The notes under the pieces were generated by a model, which was given only the letters and a program-made list of their open reading frames with translations, ran no database searches and was not told where the DNA came from. Shown piece after piece: positions 13,001-28,000 of a stretch of DNA of 64,000 bases. Every line of letters starts with the position of its first letter. Within the stretch, counting starts at the first letter, position 1. Source of the DNA: Nautilus pompilius (Eukaryota; Mollusca; Cephalopoda; Nautilida; Nautilidae); NCBI GenBank assembly GCA_018389105.1, contig JACATO010000308.1, forward strand, positions 496,001 through 560,000. Direction: 5' to 3'. The position numbers were made by a program, and so were the translations under genes.

Positions 13001-16000
13001 GTAAATATATATATCTTTTTAAATAAGCAAACAAAACTAATCTCCAATGTACTAGGTAACCAACCCTGACAAACCCAAATCAGGAACACATCACAGAAAA
13101 ACAATGGTTTTAAGTAGTTTCATGGAAGATTCCAGTAAGTGATGTTTAATGTTAAGAAAAAACAAGACAAATAAATACTAAATTTATACTTCACCAATGT
13201 TAAGGGTCAGTAATCATCTTTATAATAAAAGCCATCCTTTTTCTTTGTTACCCCAAGGACAGGCTTCACTGAGCTCTTTGTATTAAGTTTTAAACTCTAC
13301 ATGAATAACTCATGACTTTGAAACAGTGAAAGTAGTACATACCATATCACAACAGCAATTTGTGTCACAGCTTCCTGCTAGAAGATCACAAGGACAAGGA
13401 GCAATATTGACATAAGCAGGATCAATTGGACTCTCTACCTCTGTTAAAATAAAGTTATTTTTATTTTAAATGGGTATAATATATTGGATATAAATGTTCT
13501 CAAGGATCTGTATTTATTTCAAATAGTGGTTCATTATAGCTGCTATCTAAAGAGAAATAAAGCTAAGAAGATTTCTGGCAACTAAACTAAACCAAACTAC
13601 AATCAAACACAAATAAAAATTTTATTTCAAGAGCTTTCTTATTCTCAACCCAGGGTATTTATTCCTCATGGTACAATTTCTCATATGAAGCATTTGTATG
13701 TCTTCCATAACCATTAAAAAATTTTTTTTACAATGTTAAAAGGTCACTTTTTGCCGTGATTAAAAACTATTGATTTATACTGTAAAGATGTTATTTTTTT
13801 AAAAAAAAGATAGAAACAAAAAACTTAGAGAAACAAGAAAGCATTAACTAAACATTTGTTTCTTACCTCAATTTTTTTCTAAACCACTGGCTTCAAACAT
13901 AAGTGTACCATAGAAGTGGGACTACTATAATTTTCAACATAATCATCTGTTTAAAAAGTAATTATTTACCATTATTTTTAAATTTATGTTTTCTTTACTT
14001 GCTGCATATCTTAAGTACCATCCATTTTACTTATATAAATTCAAACTAGCTTTAAAATTTAATACTGCAAAATGATCTACATCATATACAGAGGGACAAA
14101 AAGAAGTTATACAGTGCGTGCCATTTAGTAGAATCAATCGAGCTGGAACAGATTTGCACTAATGTATTTCCATGTAAAAAATGCGCCCCTTAAGAGAATC
14201 AAAATCGGTTGCACTGCAAAACAAAACTAGCTGTTCATGGGATTCCCTCGGAACTCGTCCCGCCACCCTGGACAATGCATCTGGCAGCAAAGGCCAGGAG
14301 CCAGAACTTGAACTGTTTACACAGTACGACTGATGCAGTCGAGCCGCACTCCCATTGGCTGGCTCTACTGAAACCAGCGGCAGCGGACGCACATGTAACA
14401 TACAAAACTGTCAGCAGAGACCAAGATGTCGCAAATAAAGAGAACTGGACTATCGTCGACAGACAAGCAGCTGCTTTTGTCTGCCTATGAAGCTCTCCCT
14501 ACAACACAAAAGGTAGGACTTTACCTACATGTAACATGTATGATGATAAATTCAGTGTGAATTCAAGACTGTGATGCTTGGTTGCTTATGACGAACTTAC
14601 CACATTTATGCACTGTTCAAAAAGATCTTTTCTTTCTTTCAGACTTCACAATGGGAAGCCGCAACCCGACTGAATGTTTCTTGGAGAATATTGCAGCGTA
14701 TCCTGGAAGATCGCGTGGATATTGAGGAAACTGTTCTCCACTAGGAAGAGGAAAATAACTGGTAAAGCACCTACTGTTGAGACAGCTCTCGTGAAATTGG
14801 TGGATCAAGCCAGGGAGAACATATCCCTCTCGGGAAAGCTGGTGATGTCAAAGGCTGAGGATTTGGCCAAAAAAGTTGAATGTGTCTGACTTCAAACTGA
14901 TGGATGGTTGGTTCACACGGTTCAAAAAAAGAGAAGGGCTTGTTCAAAAAATACTACATGGCGAAGGACAGACGGCTGATATGGATTTGTGTGAACAATG
15001 GCTGCAGCGTGTCTGGCCTGACCTCCGAAAGCGATACACTGATCAAGAGATCTGGAATGCTGATGAAAGTGGGGTGTACATACGAGCTCTTCCCGATGCA
15101 ACCCTCACGTTCAAAGATGACAAACGCAAAGGTGAAAAGCAACTGAAAGAAAGAATAACAGTCCTGTTTGCATGTTCATCCATTGGTGAGAAACGGAAAA
15201 TGTTTGTCATCGGTAAGAGTCGGAATCCACGGTGTTTTAAAGGGCTGAAGTCTTCCAGTTGACTATGCTGTGAACAGTTCAGCTTGGATGACAGCAGAGC
15301 TATTCAAGAAGTTATCGGACTGGGACAATGAATATATGGTGAAAAAAAGCAAGTGCTCCTCCTGGTTGACAACTGTTCCACCTATCCCAAAAACATCAGT
15401 CTGACCAACATATAAGTCGCATTCTTTCCACTGAACACAACCGCCATTCTCCAACCTTGTGATCAAGACATAATATGCGCGGTTAGAGTTCATTATCGCC
15501 GTCATATGCGTCAGCGGATTGTGCAGCAGTTGGACAGTGATGACAGTTCCACAACAGCATCAGACTTGGCGAAAAAAAAAAAAGTCTTCTGGACGCAATC
15601 GAGCTCCTGGATATGGCATGGGAGGACACACAGAGCATCTCTACCAAGAACTGCTGGCACAAATCAGGATTGACAGGACAAAACAGTGACAATGCACTCG
15701 ATGAAAAAGGGCCGCAATTTTCTTTGCACGAGCTCGGTGTGCCCATCTCTCAGGAAAAGTAGGAAGAATGGATTGGTGTAGACAGAGACTTGGATACAGC
15801 TGGAGAGATTACCGACGACGATATTGTTGCCGGCGTGCTGAATCTTGCCACAGATGGTACAGAGGCACGTGCACCAATAGACAAAAAGATAGAGGATGAC
15901 ATGCCAGTCCCCTTGATACGTTCAAAAGAGGTTTATATGGGCGTGGGTTTGATGACTTCTCACTCATGAAAAAACTCGAACGAGAGTTTTCACGCAGACT

Positions 16001-19000
16001 TGTTGACATAGGGAAAGATTGATGCATTTTTCTCTCAGTGTAAAGAGAAGACTTGATGTTTTTTGTCGGTGCCTAGTAGAAAATGTCCTCTGCCACTGCA
16101 GGCGCATCAGTTCGCTCAACATAGGGTGTTTAAATCTCGCGCTTTTCCTGACAATTGGTTGCTATGTATACTAAAGAACAACAACCAGTTTGATTCAGAA
16201 TGAGGCTGACTTCCTATTTCCGTCATCCATTTCCTAGAATCAATGTACATCGGCCCGAAGTGATTCTATTAAGCACCGCGCACTGTATATATATATATTT
16301 ATACACAGTTGGCTTCAAGATCTGGCAGAGAAGTGCAGAGTTTAATAGTGATATATCTTCTGAATACATGACAGTACACAAGCATTTTGACTGTCAAAAA
16401 ATTTTGCTGAAAACAGAAAGTCTGAAACTAAAACAAGAGGACTTTGCAAAGTTTCTCCAGGAAAAAAAAAAAAAAATTGGTCAAATCAAATATGTCTATC
16501 ATGCCAGAAAACAAATAAGCCTCCTAGAGATAAACCAAAAGAAGCTTAAAGGGTAGGCCAGTATCAGTAGATGACATTCATGATGATCAGTGCTACTGGA
16601 AAGGAGAAAGAGGAACTAATAAAAACTTTGCGTGTATAGGTGTTTCTTCCGAGAAGTGTACAAGCTATCTGAAGTGCAAAAATGACAATACTGAAAAAAA
16701 TAAAGGCTTGTTTGCTAAAGGTCTAAAATGCCAAAAGAATAGTTACCCACATGGTTAGTGGCATGAGGCAAAGCTATATGAAGGTTATGAGAAGTTAGCT
16801 ACACTCATGAGTAAACTTAAATTCAAAATAAGTGAAGTTTCAACTAGGAGAGAGAAAAATAGGATTACTTACACTGGTTCCTTCAGTTACAAGTGTATGG
16901 TAGAAAAGGTTGCCAGAGAGTTTGGAGTAACAGATACATGCTGAGAAAGCCAAGAGAGCTAAAATAACATTAATAGCATATTATCTAATCCTCCTCAGAA
17001 ATAGAGGGGAGCTGACTACAAAAACTATCAAAAATAGTAAATTTCTATCAGGATGACAAGCTCTCACACTGAGTCTTGAAAGCTAGCTTCTTGAGAAATG
17101 ACTATAAGAGGGATTTATAAGTTAAGTTCATTTACACAATAAATAATAATTAAATTCTACGAATAAAAATATTTTATTTTTAAGAGTTTGCTTTAAAGAA
17201 TCAATTCACTTAAAAATGAAATGGTTTGTTAAAGTTTTTAGGATCTTTTTTCTTGTTTAGTGTTAAAGTGAAGTTAAACAATGACAACTAAAATATGTCA
17301 CATAAAAGTGCTTACTGGACACATCCGAGAAATTGGCTGGTATAAGGGAATCAAGGAAGACAGATGCCAGCATGGTTGTGGCATACTTTAAATTGTTATG
17401 TGGGCAGCAGGTAACTACAACAAACTCCTGCTGTCCACTTATGAAAGAAGTGCTTTGGCGAACAACATCAACACTCTTGTAAAGTTCTCCAGACTGAAAA
17501 AAATAAATCAGATAATAAAATTGCATTGGTCCAACTTTGCTGTCATTTATCAGCTTTTTAATGTCTAGTTAATAAGTCTTTTTGAAGAAAAATTCTTTTA
17601 TATATGCAAAACTCACAAAACAATTGTTTAACATACTACATATAAAGAATTCAAAAGTCAACTCTATCTTTCTTCAACAAATTTATTCAAAGGCTTTCAT
17701 AAAACAACCAACCAACTAACTGATATCTTCAAAAGCATTTGTGTCAACCACCTAATATGTACTTAGAGTAATAAACCTCCTAATAAATTATAGGAAAACG
17801 ACCAAGACAAACCCATGATTTTTATTCACACAAAATATAACACTTCATAGAAATACCAGAATAAAAAAGAAAAAGTGCATTGTTACTCAATGTAAAACCC
17901 CATTGCAAAACATTTTTCATCACACATTTAACTCAATGTCACACAGCAGCCTGGACATACAGCATCAGAACACAATTTCTGATCATAGAGATAGTTCCTC
18001 AAGAGTCCAAAAAGATAAAAATCTGATAGTGCAAACTCAGGGATGTATGGAGGAAAGTTTTGATTCAATTACTTGAATTGTTGCATGAGCAATGTGGGCA
18101 CTCTTGCAGAAATAATGGCCAATTTGTTGAGTCTCCTGCTATTAACTGTTTTTTTTTTCCTTGGGCAGAAAATTGATGACACCCTTGGCATCTTAAAACA
18201 CAGTGAGCATGATTTTACCTGTAGAAGAGTCTTGGATTTCTATGGTGGAGGAAAATATGGATGGCACCACTTCATGGACTGCCTCTTTGTTTCTGGTTCA
18301 AAATGATGTACCAATGATTCATCACCCTCTGCTTCATAATGTTGTAGTAGTTACTTGAAAACACTTATTCTATTGAGCTCTATTTCTTCAGTCAACATGC
18401 AAGATACCCATTGAAAACAAACTTTCCTTTAACCTCGGTCACTGGTGAATTTTTTGTTGGTATTATGGTCACATCCGGTTTTGTCAATAAAATCTCTGAC
18501 TGTTACTCAATGATTGTTGTCAGGTGTCACAGCACCTGGTGCCCTGAAGTTTCAAAATCACCACATAACTGATGCTAAACTCACCATACACATACATAAT
18601 TTATTCTTTCAAAGTCTTTCCCTTCTAAATGACAACCGCATCACTGCCTATTATGCCAGTATGAGCTGCAAACTAATACTATTAAGTATACTATATATAT
18701 TACCAAAACAATCTCTTTCCTAAATACAACAATTTAAATAACCAATTATCATTCTATGTCATCACTTTTTGACTACATTTTAAAAAAAGTTATAAAAGTA
18801 ATAACATTTTTTTTATATTTAACACAAGGCAGACTTACCCAGAACTGGATATTCTGCTTGGGGACACGCCAAGGAAAATGCTGAGTAGAGTTGGCTTGTG
18901 TCTTGGTTGATGCTAAAAAAAACACACCCCCCAACCACCAATGTATACTATATATATATATTGTTTTTTTAATGCAAGAACATATTAGTGTTCTCTGGAA

Positions 19001-22000
19001 CGTATCTGCTATTTACTTCCAATGGCATCCTTAATGATCTGGTGTTCTCATTATTAAGTTTTCTTTTACACCTGAACCCACACCACTGTTTATGAAAAAT
19101 ATTTAGTAAAATGGAAAAAAATAACTAATGAAGTAATTTTTATAATATACAGGTGCATCTCAAAAAATTAGAATATCATGGAAGAGTTCATTTTTTTCCG
19201 TAATTTAATTCAAACAGTGAAACTTTCATATATTCTAGACTCATTACACACAAAGTGAAATATTTCAAGCCTTTTTTTGTTTTAATTTTGATGATTACGG
19301 CCTACAGGTCATGAAAATCAAAAATCCACTATCTCAAAATATTAGAATATTTTATAAAATCAATAAAAAAAAAGGATTTATAATATAGAAATGTCGAACT
19401 TCTGAAAAGTATGTTCATTTATGCACTCAATACTTGGTCAGGGCTCCTTTTGCACGAATCACTGCATCAATGCAGCATGGCATGGAGGTGATCAGCCTGT
19501 GGCACTGCTGAGGTGTTATAGAAGCCCAGGTTGCTTTGATAGTGGCCTTTGGCTCCTCTGTATTGTTGGGTCTGGTGTCTCTCATCTTCCTCTTAAGCAC
19601 AGTAATACAATGGTCAGTAAACCAGTTACTAGTAGTTTTGGCACTGTGTGCAGGTGCCAAGTCCTGCTGGAAAAGGAAATCAGCATTTCCATAAAGCTTG
19701 TCAGCAGATGGAAGCATGAAGTGCTCTAAAATCTCCTGGTAGATAGCTGTGTTGACTTTGGACTTGATAAAACACAGTGAACCAACATTAGCAGATGACA
19801 TGGCACCCCAAATCATCACTGACTATCGAAACTTCATACTGGACTTCAAGCAACTTTGATTCTGTGCCTCTCCACTCTTTCTCCAGACTGTGGGACCTTG
19901 ATTTCCAAATGAAATGCAAAATTTGCTTTCATCTGAAAAGAGGACTTTGGACCACTGAGCAATGGTCTAATTCTTTTTCTCCTTAGCCCAGGTAAGACAC
20001 TTCTGACATTTTCTCTGGTTCAGGAGTGGCTTGACACTAGGAATGCGACACTTGTAGCCCATTTCTTGGACACGTCTGTGCATGGTGGCTCTTGATGCAC
20101 TGAATCCAGCCTCAGTCCACTCCTTGTGAAGCTCCCCAAGTTCTTGAATCGGGTTTGCTTGACAATCCTCTCAAGGCTGCAGTCATCCCTCTTGCTTGTG
20201 CACCTTTACCTACCACACTTTTCCCTTCCAGTCAACATTTCCATGAATATGCTTTGATACAGCATTCTGCGAACAGCCAGCCCTTTCAGCAATGACCTTC
20301 TGTGGCTTACCCTCCTTGTGGAGGGTGTCAATGAGTGTCTTCTGGACAACTGTCAAGTCAGCAGTCTTCCCCATGATTGTTGTTGTGTGTACTGAACCAG
20401 ACTGAGAGGTTCATGGTATTTATACCGCATAAATAGTAATTCACTCAAACTCAAAATGGAATATTCTAATATTTTGCGATACATTTTTTCTATTTTTTGA
20501 GCTGTAGGCCATAATTATCAAAATTAAAATTAAAAAATGCTTGAAACATTCTAGTTTACATGTAATGAGTCTAGAATATATATACAATTTTCACTTTCTG
20601 AAATAACTGACAAAAATTTTTGAACTCTTCCACGATATTCTAATTTTTTGAGATGCACCCTGTAATAGAAGCTGTACATTTTACCAAAATTACAACTTTC
20701 TAAACAAAAATTCAGACTCTCCCTTTTCTCTTGAAAATTGATAAAACAGATATTTCCAATAAAAACTAATTTACATAATGTCATCTCTAGTTTTTGTGAG
20801 CCTGTATTGACACAGCCAAAACAAACAAGCAGATTAACTGTCACATGTTATTCTGCTCAATGACTTTGGAATTTTTTTCATTCTTACTTAGTCATGTGAC
20901 AAATTTTTAGCACTTCTATGTTTTAAAGATTTGACTTATTATAATATCCAAAGATATCCTTGCCACTCTCAAAGTAATTATATTTCAGCTGAGTTTCATT
21001 TGAATGCCAACAACAACAATACTAAATAATAATAAATAAATAAATACAAAAAAAAGAGTAAAATTACCAGTAGTTTCCATGCCTGTGAAATTGGCTGGTG
21101 TTGTAGTAACAACTGTATTAGAAATTCCAGAACAGTTTGGATTTTTCACCATCATTTCAGCTTTTGGCACACTGTTTACGGTTTTAGCAAAACAAGTAAA
21201 TTTCAGCTCCCTAGTGTTTAATGATGCATCCAAAACTAAGTAAGCCTGAAAACAAACCAAAAAAATCACATAGAAGGATTATTTTAAATGGTTTTCTCTG
21301 TCTTGTTCTTGATTTCTATAAATGTTATTGGTCAGTCATGTGAGCTTAAATGATAACTTTCAGTAAAATACAGACAAATTTTCCAGTTTCCTCCCAAATC
21401 TAAAAAATGAAATTCAAGTAGAAATTGTTCTGGGTACATATAATAAAGATTTTGCAGATAACTCATCTTGATGACCAACCAAGAGACCCCAACCATACCC
21501 ATGTAACTTGATACCTTGCACCTCTGGTTTCTAACTCACTACTATGAAATGTCCTAAATCTTGAAATCAGCAAGTAAGCAGGGAGAGGGTATTTGGTTGC
21601 TCATAAAACTGAAAGGATGCTATAACAAGATTTTTTTAAAACATAAGGATTCAAAATGTTTAGATTTGGAATATTTGACCAATTCAGTTTCAACCATAAA
21701 TGACTAAAAAGAGGTAGTTGAGTGTGCTGACAAACAAACTTTTAGGATTGTCAGTAGGAGCATTATCATAAATTAGGTAAACTGTCTTTAAAGTTTGTCA
21801 CTAAAAACAAGACTGGAATTTAAAAGTGATTGTCAACAAGATTAAAAACCACACTGATCAATATTTCCTTATCCTTTCATCTAAGGCAGGGGTCGGCAAC
21901 CTTTTGGGGTCTGCAGGCCGGAAAGCTATGCAGTGTACGATATATACTATTAATATACATTTAAGTACAGATTACATACATCGTACATATAAAAGAATAT

Positions 22001-25000
22001 ATACATTCTGTATTAATACTATAGCAAATTGTCTAGACTTCAGACGGGTCTGTCCAGAAGGTTACTTTTTCCGTAGGTTTAAAGGAAAAACAATGAAGTT
22101 TATGTAATTTTAGGTAAAAAAAAGGTACCCTATTGTACTGCAAGAATAGCAGGTTAAGGACTAATGCAATCAATGAAAAACACAACTTCCCTACCACAAA
22201 CAAAATACTGTTAGAATAGGCAATTTTTTAATGAGACACCTGATTCTGTTTATTTTTCGATAATTTCTCAACATCAGGTGAAATAGTTGTCAATGACAGG
22301 AGCAAAACATCATCCAGGTGATCATCGCGCGTTCGCAGGTGTAAGTACCTCCAAATAATGATGGCATCAACTGCGCATTATGCAATAAACTTTTATACTT
22401 TCCGCTGGGTAAAACATACTTTTTGTAGAAGTCAGCGGTTGATTCTGAATAAAATTTTGATTTCAAAATATCGTCGCATTGTAAGTCTATTAACTCAAAC
22501 TGATATTTTTCTGCCACTTTCTCCACATCTATGTCGAAAGGAGATCCAAATAGTTTAAATTGGTATTCATAGTGCCGGAAGTCATCGAAACGGGAAGAAA
22601 ACTCACTTCTCAAATCCTGAATAGACCTCACAAACATGTCTTGTAGTATTTCTTCTTTGTGATTTTGTAGATTTGGAAAATGAGAGTAATTCCCTTCCTG
22701 AAGTTGTAATTCCCACAATTTAAGTTTTCTTTCAAAAGCTGTAATATGACCAAACATCTCAAATATCAGCTTATTTTCCCTTGAAGTTTGCGATTCAAAG
22801 AATTCATGTGGGTTGTGATATCCACCAAAAATGCAAATTTGACAATCCACTGTGAATTCTGAAAGTATGAAGTATCTTGGCCTTTGCTCTCCAAAAATCT
22901 GGCAATCTCTTCCCTCAATACATAGACTTGTTCTAGCATTTTTCTGCGGCTAAGCCATCGGACATTTGAGAAAATGTAAGGTTGCCATACTCTGCTTCAA
23001 CTTGTTTTAGGAATTCCTGAAACTGGTGATGATTTAGCCCTCTTGACAGGATAAAATTCACCGTTTTTGCGACCACTGTCATAATCTCCTTAAAATTCAA
23101 TGACTTGGCACATAATGCATGCTGATGGATGATGCAATGAAATTTGATTAATTTGTGCTCAAGACCAAGGTGGTTTTGGAGTAATGTTACAAACCCCTTT
23201 TTCTATCCGATCATTGCTGGAGCTCCATCTGTGGTTACTCCTATAAGCTTTGATAAATCAAGATTCGTTTTAGTGTCCTTCATTGGAATTAATTGTACGA
23301 ATTCTTCCACAATATCAAAAGCTGGTGTTACACCTCTCACAAATACAGCGAGTTGACAGGTATCAGTCATATACGTGGCTTCATCAATAGCAATGGTAAA
23401 GTAATCCAGATTTTTTAACATGCCGCCTAACCCATTTCTGACATTTGTTGCCATTTCTTCAATTCGCCTGGTTACTGATGCTGTCGATAAACTAATTGAA
23501 GAGAATAATTGCTTTTTTTCTGGACAAACAACATCAACTACCTTCAACATGCATTCTTTGAAGAACTCTCCATCAGTAAACGGTTTCATCCTTTCTGCTA
23601 TTATTTTCGACACCTCGTAGCTAGCCAGTGTGTTCCTGTATGTTTCTGTAACCTTTCTAGTGAAAAAGGATGACTGCTTTGTAAGATGGTTTCTCAGCTG
23701 TTCAACTTCCTCTTCTCGTGTTTTCCCAGTGAAATTATAATGGTTATGACGGGTTTGATAATGCCGTTTAATGTTTGAAACTTTCTTCACAGCAATGGTT
23801 TCTTGACAAATTAGGCAAACACATTTTCTTAGGTGCTCAATGAAAAAGTAGCTTAGAGTCCATTCTTCGTTAAAAATGCGGCACTCAAAATCAACTTTCC
23901 TTTTCTTAGTTTCCATGGACTTGTTTTTATTCAGACAAAACAGAATGGTGGAAAGGAAAGCAAAAAATGGATAACTGAGAATGAAAGAGTTCAAATGAAG
24001 ATACAATTAATCTGATAGAATAATACAATAATTGTGAATAGAATGTGATCAAACCACGCTATCCGACGAGTTCTTTTACTAGGTCAGGCTAACCATTTGG
24101 CTTTTCGAAACTAATGCTGCGCTAATTGTTGTAACAGTCAACACGTTTTTATATGAATACTCAAATAAACAGCAATTATTGTTGAACCCAACTACTAACC
24201 GGGGTTTTATCACTAGAAAGTAAACTCAAATGAGCAACTTTGAGTAGGACAAGAAGTAAAATTTACCAAGGATATCGTTAAACACTGAAATAGTGAGGTG
24301 AAATCTGCAATGGTAACAGGTGATCCAATGAGCTAGTATAGAACGCATTCATGCGTCCTTGCCATAGGTATCCAATCAGCTCTGGATGCTGCGGTAGTGA
24401 GACGGTAGGCGTGTGCGCGCGTAGCATGGGAGTACTCACGTGAGTCAGAGTAGGGCAGGTGAGTGCACGCGCGAGGGAGCTTGGGTGTGCGTTTGTTGAG
24501 CAAGCAACGAGTCGCATGCAATAAAGACAGTAAAGTCCACGTGTTAGGTTGGTGGGCCGGGGGTTGCCGACCCCTGATCTAAGGTAATCCTATCTTACAT
24601 ATTAAGGTAAATTAAATGATAATAAAAACACAAATAAACAAAAATTTTAGAGAATTATATTAACATCATATTTCTGTTATATATTGCTAAGATAACACTA
24701 CAATTTTTAAAAAAACTGAACAGCCATATTTCAGTATTCAAACATTTCTTTAACCAAAGCTGCTCAGTTAAAACCACTTAAGAAACTTGTCTAAATGCTA
24801 GCGACTGTCTAGCATGTAAAATTAAATCAGAATATTTAATGGTCAAGGATTCCATTACAGATCATCAAGTATCAGAAAGTCATTAGTTTGACAGTAAGCC
24901 AAACAAACAAAGGTTAGGACTGAGACTCCAAGCATCAATGGCACTAATACTGAAATTGTAGCAAAATCTGCATCAAGATTTAATAAAAACAGAACTGCCC

Positions 25001-28000
25001 CTAAAGTAAAATTAAATAATACATATGACACCACGCATTATAGATTGCTAGTATTGCTCATGGCAGTCAGTGAAGAAATTAACATACAGAAGAAAATTTT
25101 TTATCTGGAAATCCAAACGACAAAAACACCCATGATATGGAAAAATCATGGCTGCCTCTCACTCATGATTGATCATCTAAAAAATTGTCCATCATTCAGA
25201 ATTACCAATTTAGTTCCAGTGTCAGTAAAAACTGAACTAATCAAGGAAATGTTGCCAACACATGCTCATTTTGATTCAGTTTCCCATGCCAAACTCCTTT
25301 AGATGTTATCCATCTATCTCTGTCATTCATATACAACTGTCTCATTTGCAGTGCAAATGTTGAGAGGAGCACAGCCTGGGAAATTGAAGCAAAACAAAAA
25401 GTGTGCATTAGTGACATTTCATTGATTGGAGTTATTATTCCAAAACTGGTAGCTGCCACTTCACCATGCAGTACTGTGTTTGGTAGTAGACGTGTCCTGG
25501 TTGCTTGCAGGCCATGCATGAGCCAAGTGGCACATTTTTCTTATTTTGTAGGAAGGGCTGATCCAAAGCATTCTTCTATCTCTATTATGATTGCTAGTGA
25601 AAGTGGCAATGATAGTAGCAGTAGTAAGAATGGTAAAAGACCACTACCTGCCAATAGTAGTAAAGTAGTAAAGTTGGGGCCAAAAAGATGCATGCTGGAA
25701 AATCAAGTTGTGGCAGGAAACAACAGAGAAATGTGCTAAGCATCCAGAAAAAAGTGTAGTTATTGAAAGAATTCAGAATAATGTCTTATTATAGAGTAAA
25801 TATGTATACAGAGTATGATACCTGTGTTTATTAATCATTAATGGGAGGGACAAATTAAGCTTCGTAATGCCTATGCAATATCCATTAACTGAAAATATTA
25901 TTTATCTGGAACACTCTTGGTCCCATCCATTTTGGATAAAAATCTGTATAGGATATGGTTAACAATAGCAACCATGCTAAGAGTATGCAACCTGATTTAA
26001 CTTGTTTAATAAACTGGTGAAATCTAATGTTTCAAAGTATAAATGCCTATGCCTTAGAAAGAATGAACTAGACTGTGCTACAATAACACTGGTAGAAAAA
26101 AATTTAAGACTTATGACTGACAGACACCTTAAAAAGTCAAAAGCAATGTGAGTGTAGCCTCAAAGCCAATAGGGCCTCCCTCAGTTGTTAAATTGTACTA
26201 TAAATAGTAAGAATTCAGCAGTTCTGGTTACCATCTATTAAGTTAGATCCATTTTGCAGCATGCATTTCAAATATGGAGCCCATATTATGTTAAGAATAT
26301 AGTCATGGCCAAAATTAATGTAGTACGTTGTTTTTAAACAAAATGTGCGTGTATGTGTTACAGTGTAAAAATGTATTTAACCCATTAGGGCCCAAATTAA
26401 ACCAGTCAGCTGAACCATCCCATGCTCAAGTTTTCCCAAATGAAAACACTAATTTGATGGGTAAGGTCACAGAAATGAACTTTATGAAGCAGAAACTATT
26501 TGATTCTCATCAAATAGAGTGCATTATAAGCATCCAAAATTTAGCTAAATGATCGTTGTAAAAGTGTCTTTATGAAAGTCCATGAAACTGCACTCCAAAC
26601 ACCCATTAATAATCAAAAGTCACTTGTTGTGATATTGTTGCATACAAGGAGTCACACAGAATCATACATTGCATTTTGGGCAGAAGCAGATGCTTCAACT
26701 TGTCTCGCACTGCACAGAGTGGTGTTCCTTACCACTGTCATTAACAAGATGCTCTAAATAGTGGCACTCATGATGTGTCATCTGCAGTTCCTGTCTTGCC
26801 AAAAACCTACCATTTTTCTTTCTGTACATTCTGCTCCCCAACAAATCTCTGCTAGTCTGAAGTCTTGTGTCCTCTGGTTATGATTTGGGAATGTGAGCAT
26901 AAACAACCAACCTATCCAAGAAAATTCCCAAGCACCATTTCTTGGTCATTGTTTACATTTGCATGATTATGATTTCTTATCAAAGGTAGCACAATTTCTT
27001 CACTGTCACCATGTGATTGGAGATTGTTGGTATATCATCGTCATCTTCTGATAATTCTATTTCACTAATCATTACATCATCTGGAATATTGTCAAGAATA
27101 ATCTGTGTTTCTCCATCAGCTTCTAAGTACCGTCTTTTTTGGCAGAATTCCCTCAACTTTGTAAATTCATTAAAAAATTTGCAAAACGACACACACACTA
27201 GCCAGCCACAAGGAACACAGCAGAATGTGCTCAAATAAAAAGACCACAAGGGAAGCAACTCTTGTCAACAATTATTGAATATGGAAACCCAAATGGTCTT
27301 AACTTTACATGTACAGTCGACCCCTGCACAATCGCGGTTCGGCATTCGTGGCCCCGGTTATTCGCAGAATTTTCCTTAGAACCTAACTAATAATTGTTTG
27401 TGGAAACCCCCGCATATTCACGGAATTGCAAATATCTTCCGCAATTTTTTATGGCTTTTTTCGTGGCAATATATATTTTTCACGCTTTTTAACGCTAAAT
27501 TATTAATAACAATATAATTTACTAATTTTGTAATATAAATGCTAACATAAATTCAGCAAAATATCAATATAAAATAAACGCTATTGGCTGGAGTTTTGAA
27601 AGTAGCCAATCCGAGAGCGTTATTCATTTCTCCTTGCTGCTGATTGGCTGCTGCCCACGAGGCGCTCTCTCAGGCAGATGCAGCCCAGCAGCCCTGCATC
27701 ACCCCAGTTTACCGCGTGTAGCTATCTCGAGTGTTTCACTGAGTGTTGTATTTTTTATTAAATTATTATTATATATTTACTTATATCTTGACGTTTATAG
27801 GCATTTATAGGCATTTTTATGGATCACATCCAATATTCGTGGTTTTTCACTCTTCACAATTGCTCTAGGAACATAACCCCAACAAATACAGGGGTACAAC
27901 TGTACCACATATCAGATTGGCCATAATGCACAAAATTGTTGTGTACAATATATCATACACTGGGCCCTAAAAGGTTTAAGACAGTAACAGATTAAGCCTT

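Noticed and set aside
23420..23620. Plus-strand open frame inside the hAT element
   Set aside because: Shadow of the minus-strand transposase.
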